DNA of 64,000 nucleotides from Photobacterium sp. DA100 (lineage in GTDB: Bacteria; Pseudomonadota; Gammaproteobacteria; Enterobacterales; Vibrionaceae). The notes under the pieces are model-generated. The model was not told the origin of the DNA and made no database searches. It worked only from the letters and a program-made list of their open reading frames with translations. Numbering within the stretch: the stretch's first letter is position 1; each line of letters starts with the position of its first letter. Positions 50,374-59,533 of the stretch are shown piece by piece. The position numbers were made by a program, and so were the translations under genes. Location: assembly GCF_029223585.1 (NCBI RefSeq), contig NZ_CP119423.1:1302001-1366000 (forward strand), in the 5' to 3' direction.

Positions 50374-52050
50374 TTATATCCATTCTACATATACGACTTT
50401 GGCGGCAATCTGCTGCTGCTGGAACATCTTCAGCCAGCGGATTTGGTTACTCTGCAGCGTATCTCCGGGGCCCTTCACTTCAGCAAAGCAATACCGTCCC
50501 TCTTTGAACAAGATTAAATCGGGAAATCCGCTGCGGTTGCTTCTGGGGTCGAACAAAATCCGTCTGAAAATGGCGGTCAGTGCCTCTGGCGGGATGGCTG
50601 AAACGGCCTGGGTGATGATGTCTTCTGTGATGATTCCCCAGTGGATCCAGTCGTTGCTGATCCCTTGTTTGGCTTGAAATATCCCTAGCCAGTCAGTCCA
50701 ATGTTTCGCTTCCAGCTCAGTCAGACGGCGGTCTATTTGCTGCTGGCGGCTGAGGTAGAAGTCGCGCGAAAACATATCTTTTGGCGATCGTTGAAACGGG
50801 TTGAGAAAGGCCCCTTGCTTAGCCGAGAAGATAATGTCCCACATGGCTAAACCGAATAAGCCACAGAGCAGGGTATTTTCGAGGAAATAAGGCTGCCATC
50901 CTTGTTGATGGTAGTAGGCGGCGACATCGAGTTCAACACAGGTGTGCTGCTGGTTTAGTTGAAGCAGCTCGCTGTCAAAGTTTGGTCTCTTTCTCGATGG
51001 CTGTTTGTCTCCCAGCTTGTTGAGCAAGCGATGGGTTAACACCTCGGCCACATCGGCTTCTTCCTCATTGTGTGGTGAATGCAGCATCTGTTTGGCGATA
51101 GCCAATGCCTGTGCCGTAGCGCCTTGCTTATCGAGGATTCTGACCTGCCGCTCTCGGGACGGCGCGCGCTCACTTTGCTGGTATAGCACACGGGCTTGTT
51201 CTAGCCGCTCGGGGGTGTGGTTGCCCAATCTTTCGATATCACGGGCGATATGATTGATAAGCCGTTGTCTTTTTTTCTCGGTGGGCGGCCACGAATAAGT
51301 GCCGGGCAAAGCGAATTGCATGTCAGCGATGGCCTGGATTTCCTTGGATTCCTTATGCTGCCAATACTGCTCAGTCATTGCCGACAGCACTAGCCAGTCT
51401 TCAATATCCTGGCGGCGGTTGAACAGGCGATAGGCAGAATCAATAGGGTAGTTTTCAAATCGCTGAATACCGATGTCGGCCAACACGAACTGGCTGAGAT
51501 CCTGGTGGGTATTGCCAAAAAACAGTAAGAAGAATACCTCCAGGTGCTGGGTATGGTGTACTTCCAGTATCTGCCGGCTATGCTGGCTGAGAGCTGGCTG
51601 GTGGTTGATTACCTGCTCGACGAGATCGGGTTTTTTGGCTTGTTTGTTACTCGAGAGAAAATCAAAGCGGCTGATGAGCTCTGGTTTGGTATACAGGGCG
51701 CAAAACTCGCGATATGGAATAGTGTCTGGCTGCAAGGTGGCCATCCCGGTGCTGTTGAGCTCGGCCAAAGCATCAGGCAGCGGCGCTATCTCTGAGTATT
51801 GGAGTTTGTCACTGCGGAAATATGGTCCTTTGCGGCTTAGCAGCCTGATATAGAGACACTGCGCCGGTTTACTCAGTGCAATATAGGTGCGGTACCAGAG
51901 GTGCTCTTGGGGAGTGAGCAAGTCAGCATACTGCTCCACCACGGTGTTGACCAGGCAGTGGAAATTGTCACGGTAATAGGTAGCGGGTAGTTCGGGCGCA
52001 TCATTACTTAACTTCAATGGCTTAGTAATTGCCTTGTTGTTAGAATTCAA
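50374..52050 (-). CDS. VRR-NUC domain nuclease (FAN1-like)
   Basis: A 558-residue bacterial relative of FAN1, the structure-specific nuclease for interstrand cross-link repair. The C-terminal VRR-NUC domain (~450-558) has the PD-(D/E)xK residues SGFPDLILFKEG and CFAEVKGPGDTLQSNQ, with the WL-x-MF-type end. The N-terminal part has the FAN1-like YYRDNFHCLVNTV and CLYIRLLSRKGPYFRSDKL (SAP/winged-helix region), and a helical-repeat middle (~260-340). The start is a TTG at 52050, with GAGG 7 nt upstream; the nearest ATG is out of frame. The start codon is only 14 bp from that of the divergent Nudix/PAP2 gene. Confidence 0.88.
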   Translation of the reverse strand: MNSNNKAITKPLKLSNDAPELPATYYRDNFHCLVNTVVEQYADLLTPQEHLWYRTYIALSKPAQCLYIRLLSRKGPYFRSDKLQYSEIAPLPDALAELNSTGMATLQPDTIPYREFCALYTKPELISRFDFLSSNKQAKKPDLVEQVINHQPALSQHSRQILEVHHTQHLEVFFLLFFGNTHQDLSQFVLADIGIQRFENYPIDSAYRLFNRRQDIEDWLVLSAMTEQYWQHKESKEIQAIADMQFALPGTYSWPPTEKKRQRLINHIARDIERLGNHTPERLEQARVLYQQSERAPSRERQVRILDKQGATAQALAIAKQMLHSPHNEEEADVAEVLTHRLLNKLGDKQPSRKRPNFDSELLQLNQQHTCVELDVAAYYHQQGWQPYFLENTLLCGLFGLAMWDIIFSAKQGAFLNPFQRSPKDMFSRDFYLSRQQQIDRRLTELEAKHWTDWLGIFQAKQGISNDWIHWGIITEDIITQAVSAIPPEALTAIFRRILFDPRSNRSGFPDLILFKEGRYCFAEVKGPGDTLQSNQIRWLKMFQQQQIAAKVVYVEWI

Positions 52051-52064
52051 ATCATTGCCTCACA

Positions 52065-53585
52065 ATGAAACGATTGGCTCAACCGGTGAAATCAAATCTT
52101 ATTATCCAGTATTTTGCGCTTGTTTTGCTGTCTGTCTTGAGTTTTAGCACTGTTGCAGACCAAAGTTCAACATTTGTCAGCCGACAGCCTGATGGCATTG
52201 TCGGTGCTGTCTGTGTGATCCGCAATGGCGATAATTTAATCCTGTTATCGGAAGTGATCACCAACAAGTTGTCCCTGCCGGGCGGATACATCGATAAGGG
52301 GGATACTCCCGAGCAAGCAGCGGCGAGGGAAGCACTAGAAGAAACTGGTATCGAGGTCGATGTGGAACATCTGATCCAGTACCGGGGGCGGGCTGCCATT
52401 TTTGCCTGTAAAGCGACATCTCCCATCTTGGTTTCCTCGTTCAAGGATCACCGAGGCTATCTCATTGTGGCCTCGTGGTTTGCCAAGCACTATGCCACGG
52501 AAGTTGAGCGTGTGTACCTGATCGACCCGTCTGCGATTGAGGCTGGCGACTATCGGTACGTTGAAGATGCTGCCTTGTTACCCCAGTGGTTGGCTCAAAC
52601 GCCTGAAAGTGAGATCAATATCTATGAGCGCTTTGCTTACCCCGGCAGTACCTTGCTTACAGTTCAGCTCGGCTGGATTGAGCAGTTCCAGCACCATGTC
52701 TCTACCTGGCCAGCCTCTTTGCAGTGGCTGTTTGAGGGGATGATGCATGGCGTCAGTGTGGTGGGTGAGCCATGGTTTGCCTTCATTATGGTGGTTATTG
52801 TGGCGGGGTATCTGAGAACGCCACTTCTGCTTGAAGTTGTCTTTTTATTCGTGGCCGCCTTGTTTGGTGCGTCTTTGTTCAAGCATGGACTGATGATGCC
52901 ACGGCCATATTTTATTGTTCCCGAGTTGCAGCAGGTGAATGCTTACGGTTTTGGTTTTCCGAGTGTTCATATTTTGATGTCGACACTGCTGCTGGGCGTA
53001 TGGGGTTACCTGTGGCAGGGCAAGCTTCCTCTTGCTTGGCAAAAGGCCGGGCTTGCCACAGTGATTATGCTACTGGTTTTGACTCAGGGTATTGCCAGGG
53101 TTTGGTTTGGCGTCCAGTTTATCAGTGACGTGATCCTTAGCCTGATGCTCAGTTTTGCCCTTGTGGCCATGTTCATTGTTTGGCGTACTGGGGGCTTTCC
53201 TTATTTCCAGCTGCAATTGACGAACCACTGGTTTTGGCTTGGATCTAGTGTATTGATCGGTATGGTTGCCAGTATTTCACTGGTGCCGCAGCAAGCTTAT
53301 CTCTTTGCATTTGTATTGGGATGCTCGCTGGCGGTTGCCCCTGCGCTGCAGGTTAGTCAGCTTACCCCGGCGTTGTCGCGATACCGCAAAGTCGTGGCGA
53401 GCGTTATGGTATTGCTGGGAGCGTCAATTCTTTACAGCACGGCCAGCATGCTGGCGACAATGCAAACGGGAAGCCTGGTGGTGCTGGCGATAAAAGCGAT
53501 GGGCTACCTAATGCTGGGTGCCTGGCTGGTGTATGGCTCCGCATGGGTGAGGGGGCAGCTCAGCCGTTTAAGGGTTCGGTTTTAG
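52065..53585 (+). CDS. Periplasmic Nudix domain fused to PAP2-type membrane phosphatase domain
   Basis: A 506-residue envelope protein. Residues 13-32 form a signal peptide/anchor; a Nudix domain follows at about 40-180, with the box GGYIDKGDTPEQAAAREALE, then ETGIEV (Gx5-[D]-x7-REAxEExGI, with Asp in place of the usual first Glu). The C-terminal half (~230-505) is a multi-helix PAP2 domain with KHGLMMPRP (K-x6-RP), FPSVHI (PSxH) and ARVWFGVQFISD, where the third motif normally reads SRx5Hx3D: the nucleophile His is Gln here. So the phosphatase site may be dead or altered. Such fusions exist in vibrios, but substrate is unknown; a lipid pyrophosphate such as undecaprenyl-PP is a guess. No clear ribosome site precedes the ATG. 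Confidence 0.82.
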   Translation: MKRLAQPVKSNLIIQYFALVLLSVLSFSTVADQSSTFVSRQPDGIVGAVCVIRNGDNLILLSEVITNKLSLPGGYIDKGDTPEQAAAREALEETGIEVDVEHLIQYRGRAAIFACKATSPILVSSFKDHRGYLIVASWFAKHYATEVERVYLIDPSAIEAGDYRYVEDAALLPQWLAQTPESEINIYERFAYPGSTLLTVQLGWIEQFQHHVSTWPASLQWLFEGMMHGVSVVGEPWFAFIMVVIVAGYLRTPLLLEVVFLFVAALFGASLFKHGLMMPRPYFIVPELQQVNAYGFGFPSVHILMSTLLLGVWGYLWQGKLPLAWQKAGLATVIMLLVLTQGIARVWFGVQFISDVILSLMLSFALVAMFIVWRTGGFPYFQLQLTNHWFWLGSSVLIGMVASISLVPQQAYLFAFVLGCSLAVAPALQVSQLTPALSRYRKVVASVMVLLGASILYSTASMLATMQTGSLVVLAIKAMGYLMLGAWLVYGSAWVRGQLSRLRVRF

Positions 53586-53706
53586 CGGATTGAAGCAGAT
53601 ACTTTTTTTCCCGATCGCGGTAGGGTAAAGTGTGATGATGACCCAATTATAAAGCCAGAGAGGCCAGTCGCCGTAGGATACGGCGTAACACTGGACAAGG
53701 AGAGCA

Positions 53707-56700
53707 ATGTTACCTGCACTGACACATCAAAACGGTACTGACGAAGTAGTACTGTCGTTCCTGCAAGAACTCGAGAAATCGGGATTTTGTGGTGATATCG
53801 AAAGTTCGTATGCCAGCCGACTTGCGGTGGCGACGGATAATAGCGTTTACCAGCAACTGCCGCAGGCTGTTATCTTCCCGGCGCAAAACCAAGACTTGGT
53901 TGTTCTTGGTCAGTTGGCGCAAACCCAGCCATTTAGGTCTATTACGTTTTCGGCTCGAGGGGGCGGTACAGGCACCAATGGCCAGTCGCTGACACCCGGC
54001 ATCGTGGTCGATTTGTCGCGGCATATGAATCAAGTGCTGGAAATTAACGTTGAGGAAGGCTGGGCAAGGGTCCAGACCGGCTTGGTGAAAGATCAGCTCA
54101 ATGATGCCCTGCGTCCACATGGTTTCTTTTTCTCGCCCGATCTCTCGACCAGCAACCGGGCAACCATTGGGGGCATGATCAATACCGATGCTTCAGGCCA
54201 GGGGTCGTTGAAGTACGGCAAGACGTCAGATCATGTGCTGGGACTTAAGGCGGTTCTGGTTGATGGTTCAGTATTGGACACCGAGCCTTTGCCTAGTGAT
54301 GTCATTCAAGAGTTGTCTGCAACAGAGGTGCTGGCCAATCAGGCCCTGAAAGTCTCCGAGCAGGTGTGCCGTGAAAAACGCGAGCAAATCGTCGACAAGT
54401 TTCCTTCGCTTAACCGTTTCCTCACGGGCTATGATCTCAAGAACGTGTTTGATGAAGCGCTCGGCCAGTTCGATATTGCTCGTTTGCTGTGCGGCTCGGA
54501 AGGCTCGCTGGCCTTTATCACCGAGGCCAGGCTCAACCTTACTCCCATTCCCAAATCCCGTACTCTGGTCAATATCAAATACGACAGCTTCGACTCCGCG
54601 CTGCGCAATGCCCCAATGATGGTCGAAGCCAAGGCACTGTCGGTGGAGACGGTGGACTCCCGGGTGCTTAATCTGGCCAAGCAGGACATCATCTGGCATA
54701 CGGTGAGTGAGTTGATCACCGATGTGCCTAATCATGACATGCAGGGGATCAACATTGTCGAGTATGCCAGTAACGATGCTGAGGAAAACCAGCAACAAGT
54801 GACCGCATTGTGCCAGCGTTTGGACGAGATGCTCGCAAAGAAACAGCATGGGATCATTGGTTATCAGGTGTGCAATGAACTTGCTGATATCAACAAAATC
54901 TACAACATGCGCAAGAAAGCGGTGGGGCTGCTGGGGGCGGCAAAAGGCAGCAAGAAGCCGGTGCCTTTCGCCGAGGATACCTGTGTTCCGCCGGAGAATT
55001 TGGCTGATTTCATTGCCGAGTTCCGCCTGCTGCTGGATGAACACCAGTTGGATTACGGCATGTTTGGGCATGTCGATGCGGGGGTATTGCACGTCCGTCC
55101 GGCGCTAGACATGTGCGACCCTCAGCAGGAGAGGCTGATGAAGCAGATTTCCGATCAGGTGGTGGCACTGGTTGCGAAATATGGCGGCTTGATGTGGGGC
55201 GAGCACGGTAAAGGTTATCGCTCTGAGTACGGCCCTGCCTTCTTTGGCGACGAGCTCTTCACCGAGCTGCGGCGGATCAAAGCTGCGTTTGATCCCGATA
55301 ACCGGATGAACCCCGGCAAGATATGTACGCCGCTCGACAGTAACGATGAGCTGGTGAAAGTCGATGGGGTAAAGCGCGGTTACTTTGACCGTCAGATCCC
55401 AGTTAAGGTACGTGATAGTTTCAAACAGGCGATGGAGTGCAACGGTAACGGCCTGTGCTTCAACTACGACACCAGCTCGCCGATGTGCCCGTCGATGAAA
55501 ATTACGGCAGATCGCCGTCATTCACCCAAGGGGCGGGCCGGGCTGGTCAGAGAGTGGCTGCGCCAGCTTTCCGAGCAGGGGATTGATCCCCTAGAGCTAG
55601 AGAGAAGCCTGATGGATAGCTCCCCGTCGGTGAAGCAAATTATCGACCGGTTCAGGAACACCTTTGGTGGTAAGCGCAACGACTATGATTTTTCCCATGA
55701 GGTCATGGAGGCAATGAATGGCTGCTTGGCATGTAAGGCGTGTGCCAGCCAGTGCCCGATTAAAGTCGATGTTCCAAGCTTCCGCTCACGCTTCATGAAC
55801 ATCTACTACAGCCGTTATCAGCGCCCGGCCAAAGACTACCTGGTTGCTTACGTCGAGAGCTACTTGCCGCTAATGGCCAAGGCGCCGGCGACCTTCAATG
55901 CGATTATGCGCCCTAAGTGGTCGAAGAGCCTGACCGCCAAGACGATAGGCTATGTGGATATGCCAGCCCTGTCTGTCCCTACTTTGTTTGAAAGCCTGGA
56001 TGGTCACCACGCGACGCGCTTTGACCTACAGTGGCTGCAGGCGCTGTCGGCGCGCGAGCGTCAGAATTACGTCCTTATTGTCCAGGACCCATTCACCAGC
56101 TATTACGACGCCGAAGTGGTTCGTGATTTGGTCTTCCTCGCCGAGAGGCTGGGTAAAAAGCCGATGCTGGTGCCGTTCAAGCCGAACGGAAAGGCCCAGC
56201 ATGTGAAGGGCTTTTTGCGACAGTTTGCCAAAACAGCTAAAAGTACCGCCGGTTTTCTTAACCAGCTTGCCGAATTGGGGATTCCCATGGTGGGGGTGGA
56301 TCCGGCGCTGGTGCTTTGCTACCGGGATGAATACACCGAAATCTTGGCCGGCCAGCGGGGCGGGTTCGAAGTGCTGACAGCACATGAATGGCTCCTTCCT
56401 TTGCTGGAGGAGAAGCCGGCTGCACCACAAGTCGCAGGTGATGACTGGTATCTGTTTGCCCACTGTACCGAGAAGACCAAGCTACCGAATGCAGAAAAAG
56501 AGTGGGGGACTATCTTCCGCCACTTTGGTGCCAACCTGATGCCGATTTCTGTCGGCTGTTGCGGGATGGCAGGGACATACGGCCACGAGAAGGATAAGCT
56601 CGAGACCTCGAAGGCGGTTTATGCACTGAGCTGGCAGCCGAATATTGCCCAGCTGGATCCCGATCGCTGCCTGGCAACCGGCTATTCTTGCCGCAGCCAA

Positions 56701-56772
56701 GCCAAACGGTTGGAGCATATAAAAATGAAGCATCCGGTGCAGGTTCTGTTGCGGATTTTGACTAGCCGCTGA
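53707..56772 (+). CDS. ydiJ: FAD/Fe-S D-2-hydroxyacid (D-2-hydroxyglutarate) dehydrogenase, YdiJ type
   Basis: A 1021-residue membrane-associated flavoprotein. The FAD PCMH domain (~45-275) reads ARGGGTGTNGQSLTPGIVVD, SNRATIGGMINTDASGQGSL, LLCGSEGSLAFIT; a FAD-oxidase C-terminal domain follows to ~560 (FGHVDAGVLHVRP, GEHGKGYRSEYGPAFFG). Two iron-sulphur modules come next: CNGNGLCFNY with SSPMCPS, and CLACKACASQCPIKVDVPSF. The end has a CCG-like motif (SVGCCGMAGTYGHEKDKLE). YdiJ proteins oxidise D-2-hydroxyglutarate and related hydroxyacids, passing electrons to the respiratory chain. The ATG at 53707 has AGGAGAGC upstream. It stands alone. Confidence 0.94.
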   Translation: MLPALTHQNGTDEVVLSFLQELEKSGFCGDIESSYASRLAVATDNSVYQQLPQAVIFPAQNQDLVVLGQLAQTQPFRSITFSARGGGTGTNGQSLTPGIVVDLSRHMNQVLEINVEEGWARVQTGLVKDQLNDALRPHGFFFSPDLSTSNRATIGGMINTDASGQGSLKYGKTSDHVLGLKAVLVDGSVLDTEPLPSDVIQELSATEVLANQALKVSEQVCREKREQIVDKFPSLNRFLTGYDLKNVFDEALGQFDIARLLCGSEGSLAFITEARLNLTPIPKSRTLVNIKYDSFDSALRNAPMMVEAKALSVETVDSRVLNLAKQDIIWHTVSELITDVPNHDMQGINIVEYASNDAEENQQQVTALCQRLDEMLAKKQHGIIGYQVCNELADINKIYNMRKKAVGLLGAAKGSKKPVPFAEDTCVPPENLADFIAEFRLLLDEHQLDYGMFGHVDAGVLHVRPALDMCDPQQERLMKQISDQVVALVAKYGGLMWGEHGKGYRSEYGPAFFGDELFTELRRIKAAFDPDNRMNPGKICTPLDSNDELVKVDGVKRGYFDRQIPVKVRDSFKQAMECNGNGLCFNYDTSSPMCPSMKITADRRHSPKGRAGLVREWLRQLSEQGIDPLELERSLMDSSPSVKQIIDRFRNTFGGKRNDYDFSHEVMEAMNGCLACKACASQCPIKVDVPSFRSRFMNIYYSRYQRPAKDYLVAYVESYLPLMAKAPATFNAIMRPKWSKSLTAKTIGYVDMPALSVPTLFESLDGHHATRFDLQWLQALSARERQNYVLIVQDPFTSYYDAEVVRDLVFLAERLGKKPMLVPFKPNGKAQHVKGFLRQFAKTAKSTAGFLNQLAELGIPMVGVDPALVLCYRDEYTEILAGQRGGFEVLTAHEWLLPLLEEKPAAPQVAGDDWYLFAHCTEKTKLPNAEKEWGTIFRHFGANLMPISVGCCGMAGTYGHEKDKLETSKAVYALSWQPNIAQLDPDRCLATGYSCRSQAKRLEHIKMKHPVQVLLRILTSR

Positions 56773-56802
56773 GGCCCGTGTCTGGGTTTCTGCGAGAGAA
56801 AC

Positions 56803-56829
56803 AAAATGCGGCGCTACGCCGCATTTTTT
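56803..56829. terminator. Bidirectional terminator, ydiJ / aqpZ
   Basis: AAAATGCGGC/GCCGCATTTT stem with A and T runs on the two sides, between convergent genes. Confidence 0.9.
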
Positions 56830-56841
56830 GTTTCCGATGGT

Positions 56842-57531
56842 TTACTCGTCAGGGGAGAGCCAACGGTAGACCAGCCCGGCTAGCAATGCCCCGAGCAGCG
56901 GTGCCAGCCAGAACAGCCAAAGCTGAGCCATTGCCCAATCACCCACCATGATGGCAGGGCCAGTGCTGCGAGCCGGATTCACCGAAGTATTGGTGACCGG
57001 AATACTGATCAGGTGGATCAGGGTCAGTGCCAGCCCGATTGCCAACCCAGCCATGGCCGGGGAGGCAAGTTTGTGGGTTGCACCAAGGATGACGATCAGG
57101 AACATGAAGGTCATGACAAACTCGGTAATGAACCCTGACATCATGGTGTAGCTGCCGGGGGAATGATCGCCATACCCGTTGGAGGCAAGTCCTCCCGCCA
57201 GGCTGAACCCGGCCTGCCCGCTGGCAATCAAATAGAGCACAAAGGCGCCAGCAACGGCCCCCAGCACCTGGAAGACGATATACGGGATCACCTCAGTGGC
57301 AGGAAAGCGCCCGCCGGACCATAGCCCCACGGTGACGGCCGGATTGAGGTGACAGCCAGAGATATGGCCAATAGCATAGGCCATTGTGACCACGGTAAGA
57401 CCGAATGCCAGCGATACGCCGAGCAAACCAATGCCAACTTCTGGAAAAGCGGCTGCCAAGACGGCACTACCACAGCCACCTAGGACCAACCAGAATGTAC
57501 CGATGAACTCGGCCACGAGTTTTTTTATCAT
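56842..57531 (-). CDS. aqpZ: Aquaporin Z
   Basis: A 229-residue inner-membrane water channel with six helices and both NPA half-helices, [10 protein letters not shown] and SVNPARSTG. The first NPA is preceded by GHISG; the selectivity-filter Arg follows the second NPA (NPAR), and His/Phe positions fit a strict water channel of the AqpZ type. Length matches E. coli AqpZ (231). The ATG at 57531 has AGGAG about 10 nt upstream. Convergent with ydiJ. Confidence 0.96.
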   Translation of the reverse strand: MIKKLVAEFIGTFWLVLGGCGSAVLAAAFPEVGIGLLGVSLAFGLTVVTMAYAIGHISGCHLNPAVTVGLWSGGRFPATEVIPYIVFQVLGAVAGAFVLYLIASGQAGFSLAGGLASNGYGDHSPGSYTMMSGFITEFVMTFMFLIVILGATHKLASPAMAGLAIGLALTLIHLISIPVTNTSVNPARSTGPAIMVGDWAMAQLWLFWLAPLLGALLAGLVYRWLSPDE

Positions 57532-57719
57532 TGAGGTCTACTCCTAATGAGCCAGAAACTCCACTGAGTATAGGAATTTCACATTAAGACAATGGCTCAT
57601 CAGTGAAACTGAAGGCGGCAGAGGCAAACCGCCAAAGAGTTGGCTATTCGAATCCGCTGGTTTGCTCTAGCAGCATCTTGTGTCTGAGCTATCGTGACAT
57701 CCTTAATGTCAGCTGCGAG

Positions 57720-58604
57720 TCAGTTGGACTCCTTGTCAAGGTAGGCCTCCAGTTGCGATGACAGCCATCTCGATACTGAGCCTAGCTGAATGTGCTTGCC
57801 GTAGATCACTCCGTAGGGTTGCCAGCGCATAGACTGGTAATGGTTGAGTACTTTGAGGGTACCGTCCCGCAAATAGCTATTGATCAGCACCGAGGGAACG
57901 GTTGACCAGCCATTGCCGTCAAGAACGGCATTGCGCAGGTGTTCGTAAAAGGTCAGGGCAATATAGTTGCTTGAGGTCGGCGATACGGCCGTCAGGCTCT
58001 GATCTTTGATCGCGGCCAGCACGAATTCGGTGGCATGGGCCAAGTCGTCGCTGAGGACTTCGCTGAGCTGGTTGAGCGGGTGGTCGGCACGTGCCACTGA
58101 CATCATCCGTATCTGGCCGAGTTGGGTATATTGGTTGTTGGGCAGGTTATCGTCGGTCGGCAGCAGGCAGAAGGCCATATCCACCATGTTTTGTTCGACC
58201 ATTTCATCTAGCTCGGGCGGCGGCGCGACATAGATAGAGAGGCTGCTGTTGGGGAATTTGATACTCAGATCATGGACCAGCTGGCGCCAGAATGCTTCAG
58301 GCAGGGCATCGTCCCTGGCAATCCGCAGTGCGGACTCAACCCCTTCGAGATGCTGCTGGCACTTGGCGTGGATGTCATTGGCTATCATGAGTATCCGCTC
58401 GGCATCGTTTCTGATCGCATCACCAATCTCGGTCAATTGGACCTGGTTGCCAGTACGCTGCAGCAGAGAGACGCCAAGTTCATCTTCCAACGCGCTAAGC
58501 GCCGAACTGACCGTCGTGCGGTTTTTCCCGCACCGTTTGGCCGCTTCGGTGATCGAGCCGGTGTCGCAGGTGTCAAGGAACAGAGCTAATTGACTGAGTT
58601 TCAT
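57720..58604 (-). CDS. LysR-type transcriptional regulator
   Basis: A 294-residue LysR regulator with the N-terminal helix-turn-helix (MKLSQLALFLDTCDTGSITE, AAKRCGKNRTTVSSALSALE, DELGVSLLQRTGNQVQL) and an effector-binding domain from about 90 (SALRIARDDALPEAFWRQLV). It diverges from the CDF-like gene, with a perfect 8-bp inverted repeat in between, the usual place for a LysR target. The effector is unknown. AGGAT 7 nt upstream supports the ATG. Confidence 0.92.
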   Translation of the reverse strand: MKLSQLALFLDTCDTGSITEAAKRCGKNRTTVSSALSALEDELGVSLLQRTGNQVQLTEIGDAIRNDAERILMIANDIHAKCQQHLEGVESALRIARDDALPEAFWRQLVHDLSIKFPNSSLSIYVAPPPELDEMVEQNMVDMAFCLLPTDDNLPNNQYTQLGQIRMMSVARADHPLNQLSEVLSDDLAHATEFVLAAIKDQSLTAVSPTSSNYIALTFYEHLRNAVLDGNGWSTVPSVLINSYLRDGTLKVLNHYQSMRWQPYGVIYGKHIQLGSVSRWLSSQLEAYLDKESN

Positions 58605-58677
58605 AATAATCCTGTGTCCTGAGAGGGTTTGGGGTGATGTTTGAATTATGCTCTATCCTGAATGGAAAGTCAGTGAT

Positions 58678-58698
58678 AGCGCCAAAAAAATTGGCGCT
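58678..58698. promoter_or_regulatory. Inverted repeat in the LysR / CDF-like divergent region
   Basis: AGCGCCAA (58678-58685) and TTGGCGCT (58691-58698) are perfect arms around AAAAA. It lies 73-94 bp upstream of the LysR start and about 95 bp upstream of the CDF-like start, fitting an operator for the divergent pair. Confidence 0.5.
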
Positions 58699-58793
58699 CA
58701 GTGATTATCGCCTTTTTTGTTACCTCGGTATGATCGTGACTGAGAATAAATCAGAAAGACAAGCAGGCAAGAAAGCCCTGCACTGAGGTAGTT

Positions 58794-59468
58794 ATGCAAT
58801 GTAATGTGGCACTGGAGCGCAAGCTTTTACAATTTTCGACATTTTCTGCGCTGTTGTTTGCCCTGTTAGGGATTGGCTTCGGTCTGTGGATGGGTTCACT
58901 CGTCATTATTTTCGACGGCGCTTATTCATTGGTGAGCTTGGCATTGACCGTGTTATCCCTGGTGGCGGCAGCGTATATCCGGTCGCCATCGCGAAAAGGC
59001 AACGAGAGCTGCCAGAAGGTCGAGCCGATGGTCATTGCCTTTAAGGGATTGGTGATCACCTTGATGTGCTGTATTTCGTTCAGCTCAGCGATTATGGCCA
59101 TACTGAATGGCGGGCGTGATGTCGATACCGGTTTGGCACTGCTTTTTGGGGTTATAAACGTGGTGGGCTGTTTGGCAACCTATCTGGTCATGAGGAAGTA
59201 TGGCCAGTGTTCGGGTTCAAATCTGGTGGTGGCCGAATCCAAGCAGTGGATGATGGATACGGTGATCAGCGGCGCGGTGATGGTAGGTTTTATTGTGGCA
59301 ACCTTGATGCAGCATATCGGCTTGGCAGCATATTCGGTATACGCTGATCCTGTTATGGTAATCGTAGCGTCGGTGTACTTTGTGATAGTGCCGCTGAAGA
59401 TGATGCTCGGCGCGCTAAAGGAGTTGCGTGCGACAGATGATTACAATGCCGTGACGGAGCTTCGCTAA
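58794..59468 (+). CDS. Cation diffusion facilitator-like membrane protein, lacking the cytoplasmic domain
   Basis: A 224-residue protein with six predicted helices that matches the membrane half of CDF metal-ion exporters: first metal-site helix in IIFDGAYSLVSLAL (Asp kept), second in ESKQWMMDTVISGA (Asp kept, the usual His replaced by Gln-Trp area), and YADPVMVIVASVYFVIVPLK for helix 6. The ~90-residue C-terminal cytoplasmic domain is missing, and the usual two His/Asp tetrad is incomplete. It may move a metal ion or a different cation; the substrate is open. Divergent from the LysR gene, which probably controls it. Confidence 0.75.
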   Translation: MQCNVALERKLLQFSTFSALLFALLGIGFGLWMGSLVIIFDGAYSLVSLALTVLSLVAAAYIRSPSRKGNESCQKVEPMVIAFKGLVITLMCCISFSSAIMAILNGGRDVDTGLALLFGVINVVGCLATYLVMRKYGQCSGSNLVVAESKQWMMDTVISGAVMVGFIVATLMQHIGLAAYSVYADPVMVIVASVYFVIVPLKMMLGALKELRATDDYNAVTELR

Positions 59469-59501
59469 ATTCACCGTGACGAAATGTAGGACGTCAATAT
59501 T

Positions 59502-59530
59502 AGGTAGGAGCTAGGCTCCTACCTTTTTTA
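59502..59530 (+). terminator. Terminator after the CDF-like gene
   Basis: AGGTAGGAGC and GCTCCTACCT form a perfect 10-bp stem with a TAG loop, followed by TTTTT; it also lies just past the convergent NYN gene. Confidence 0.92.
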
Positions 59531-59533
59531 TCT

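Noticed and set aside
55105..55521. Long minus-strand frames opposite ydiJ and other large genes
   Set aside because: They are antisense shadows; the sense frames carry all the domain motifs.
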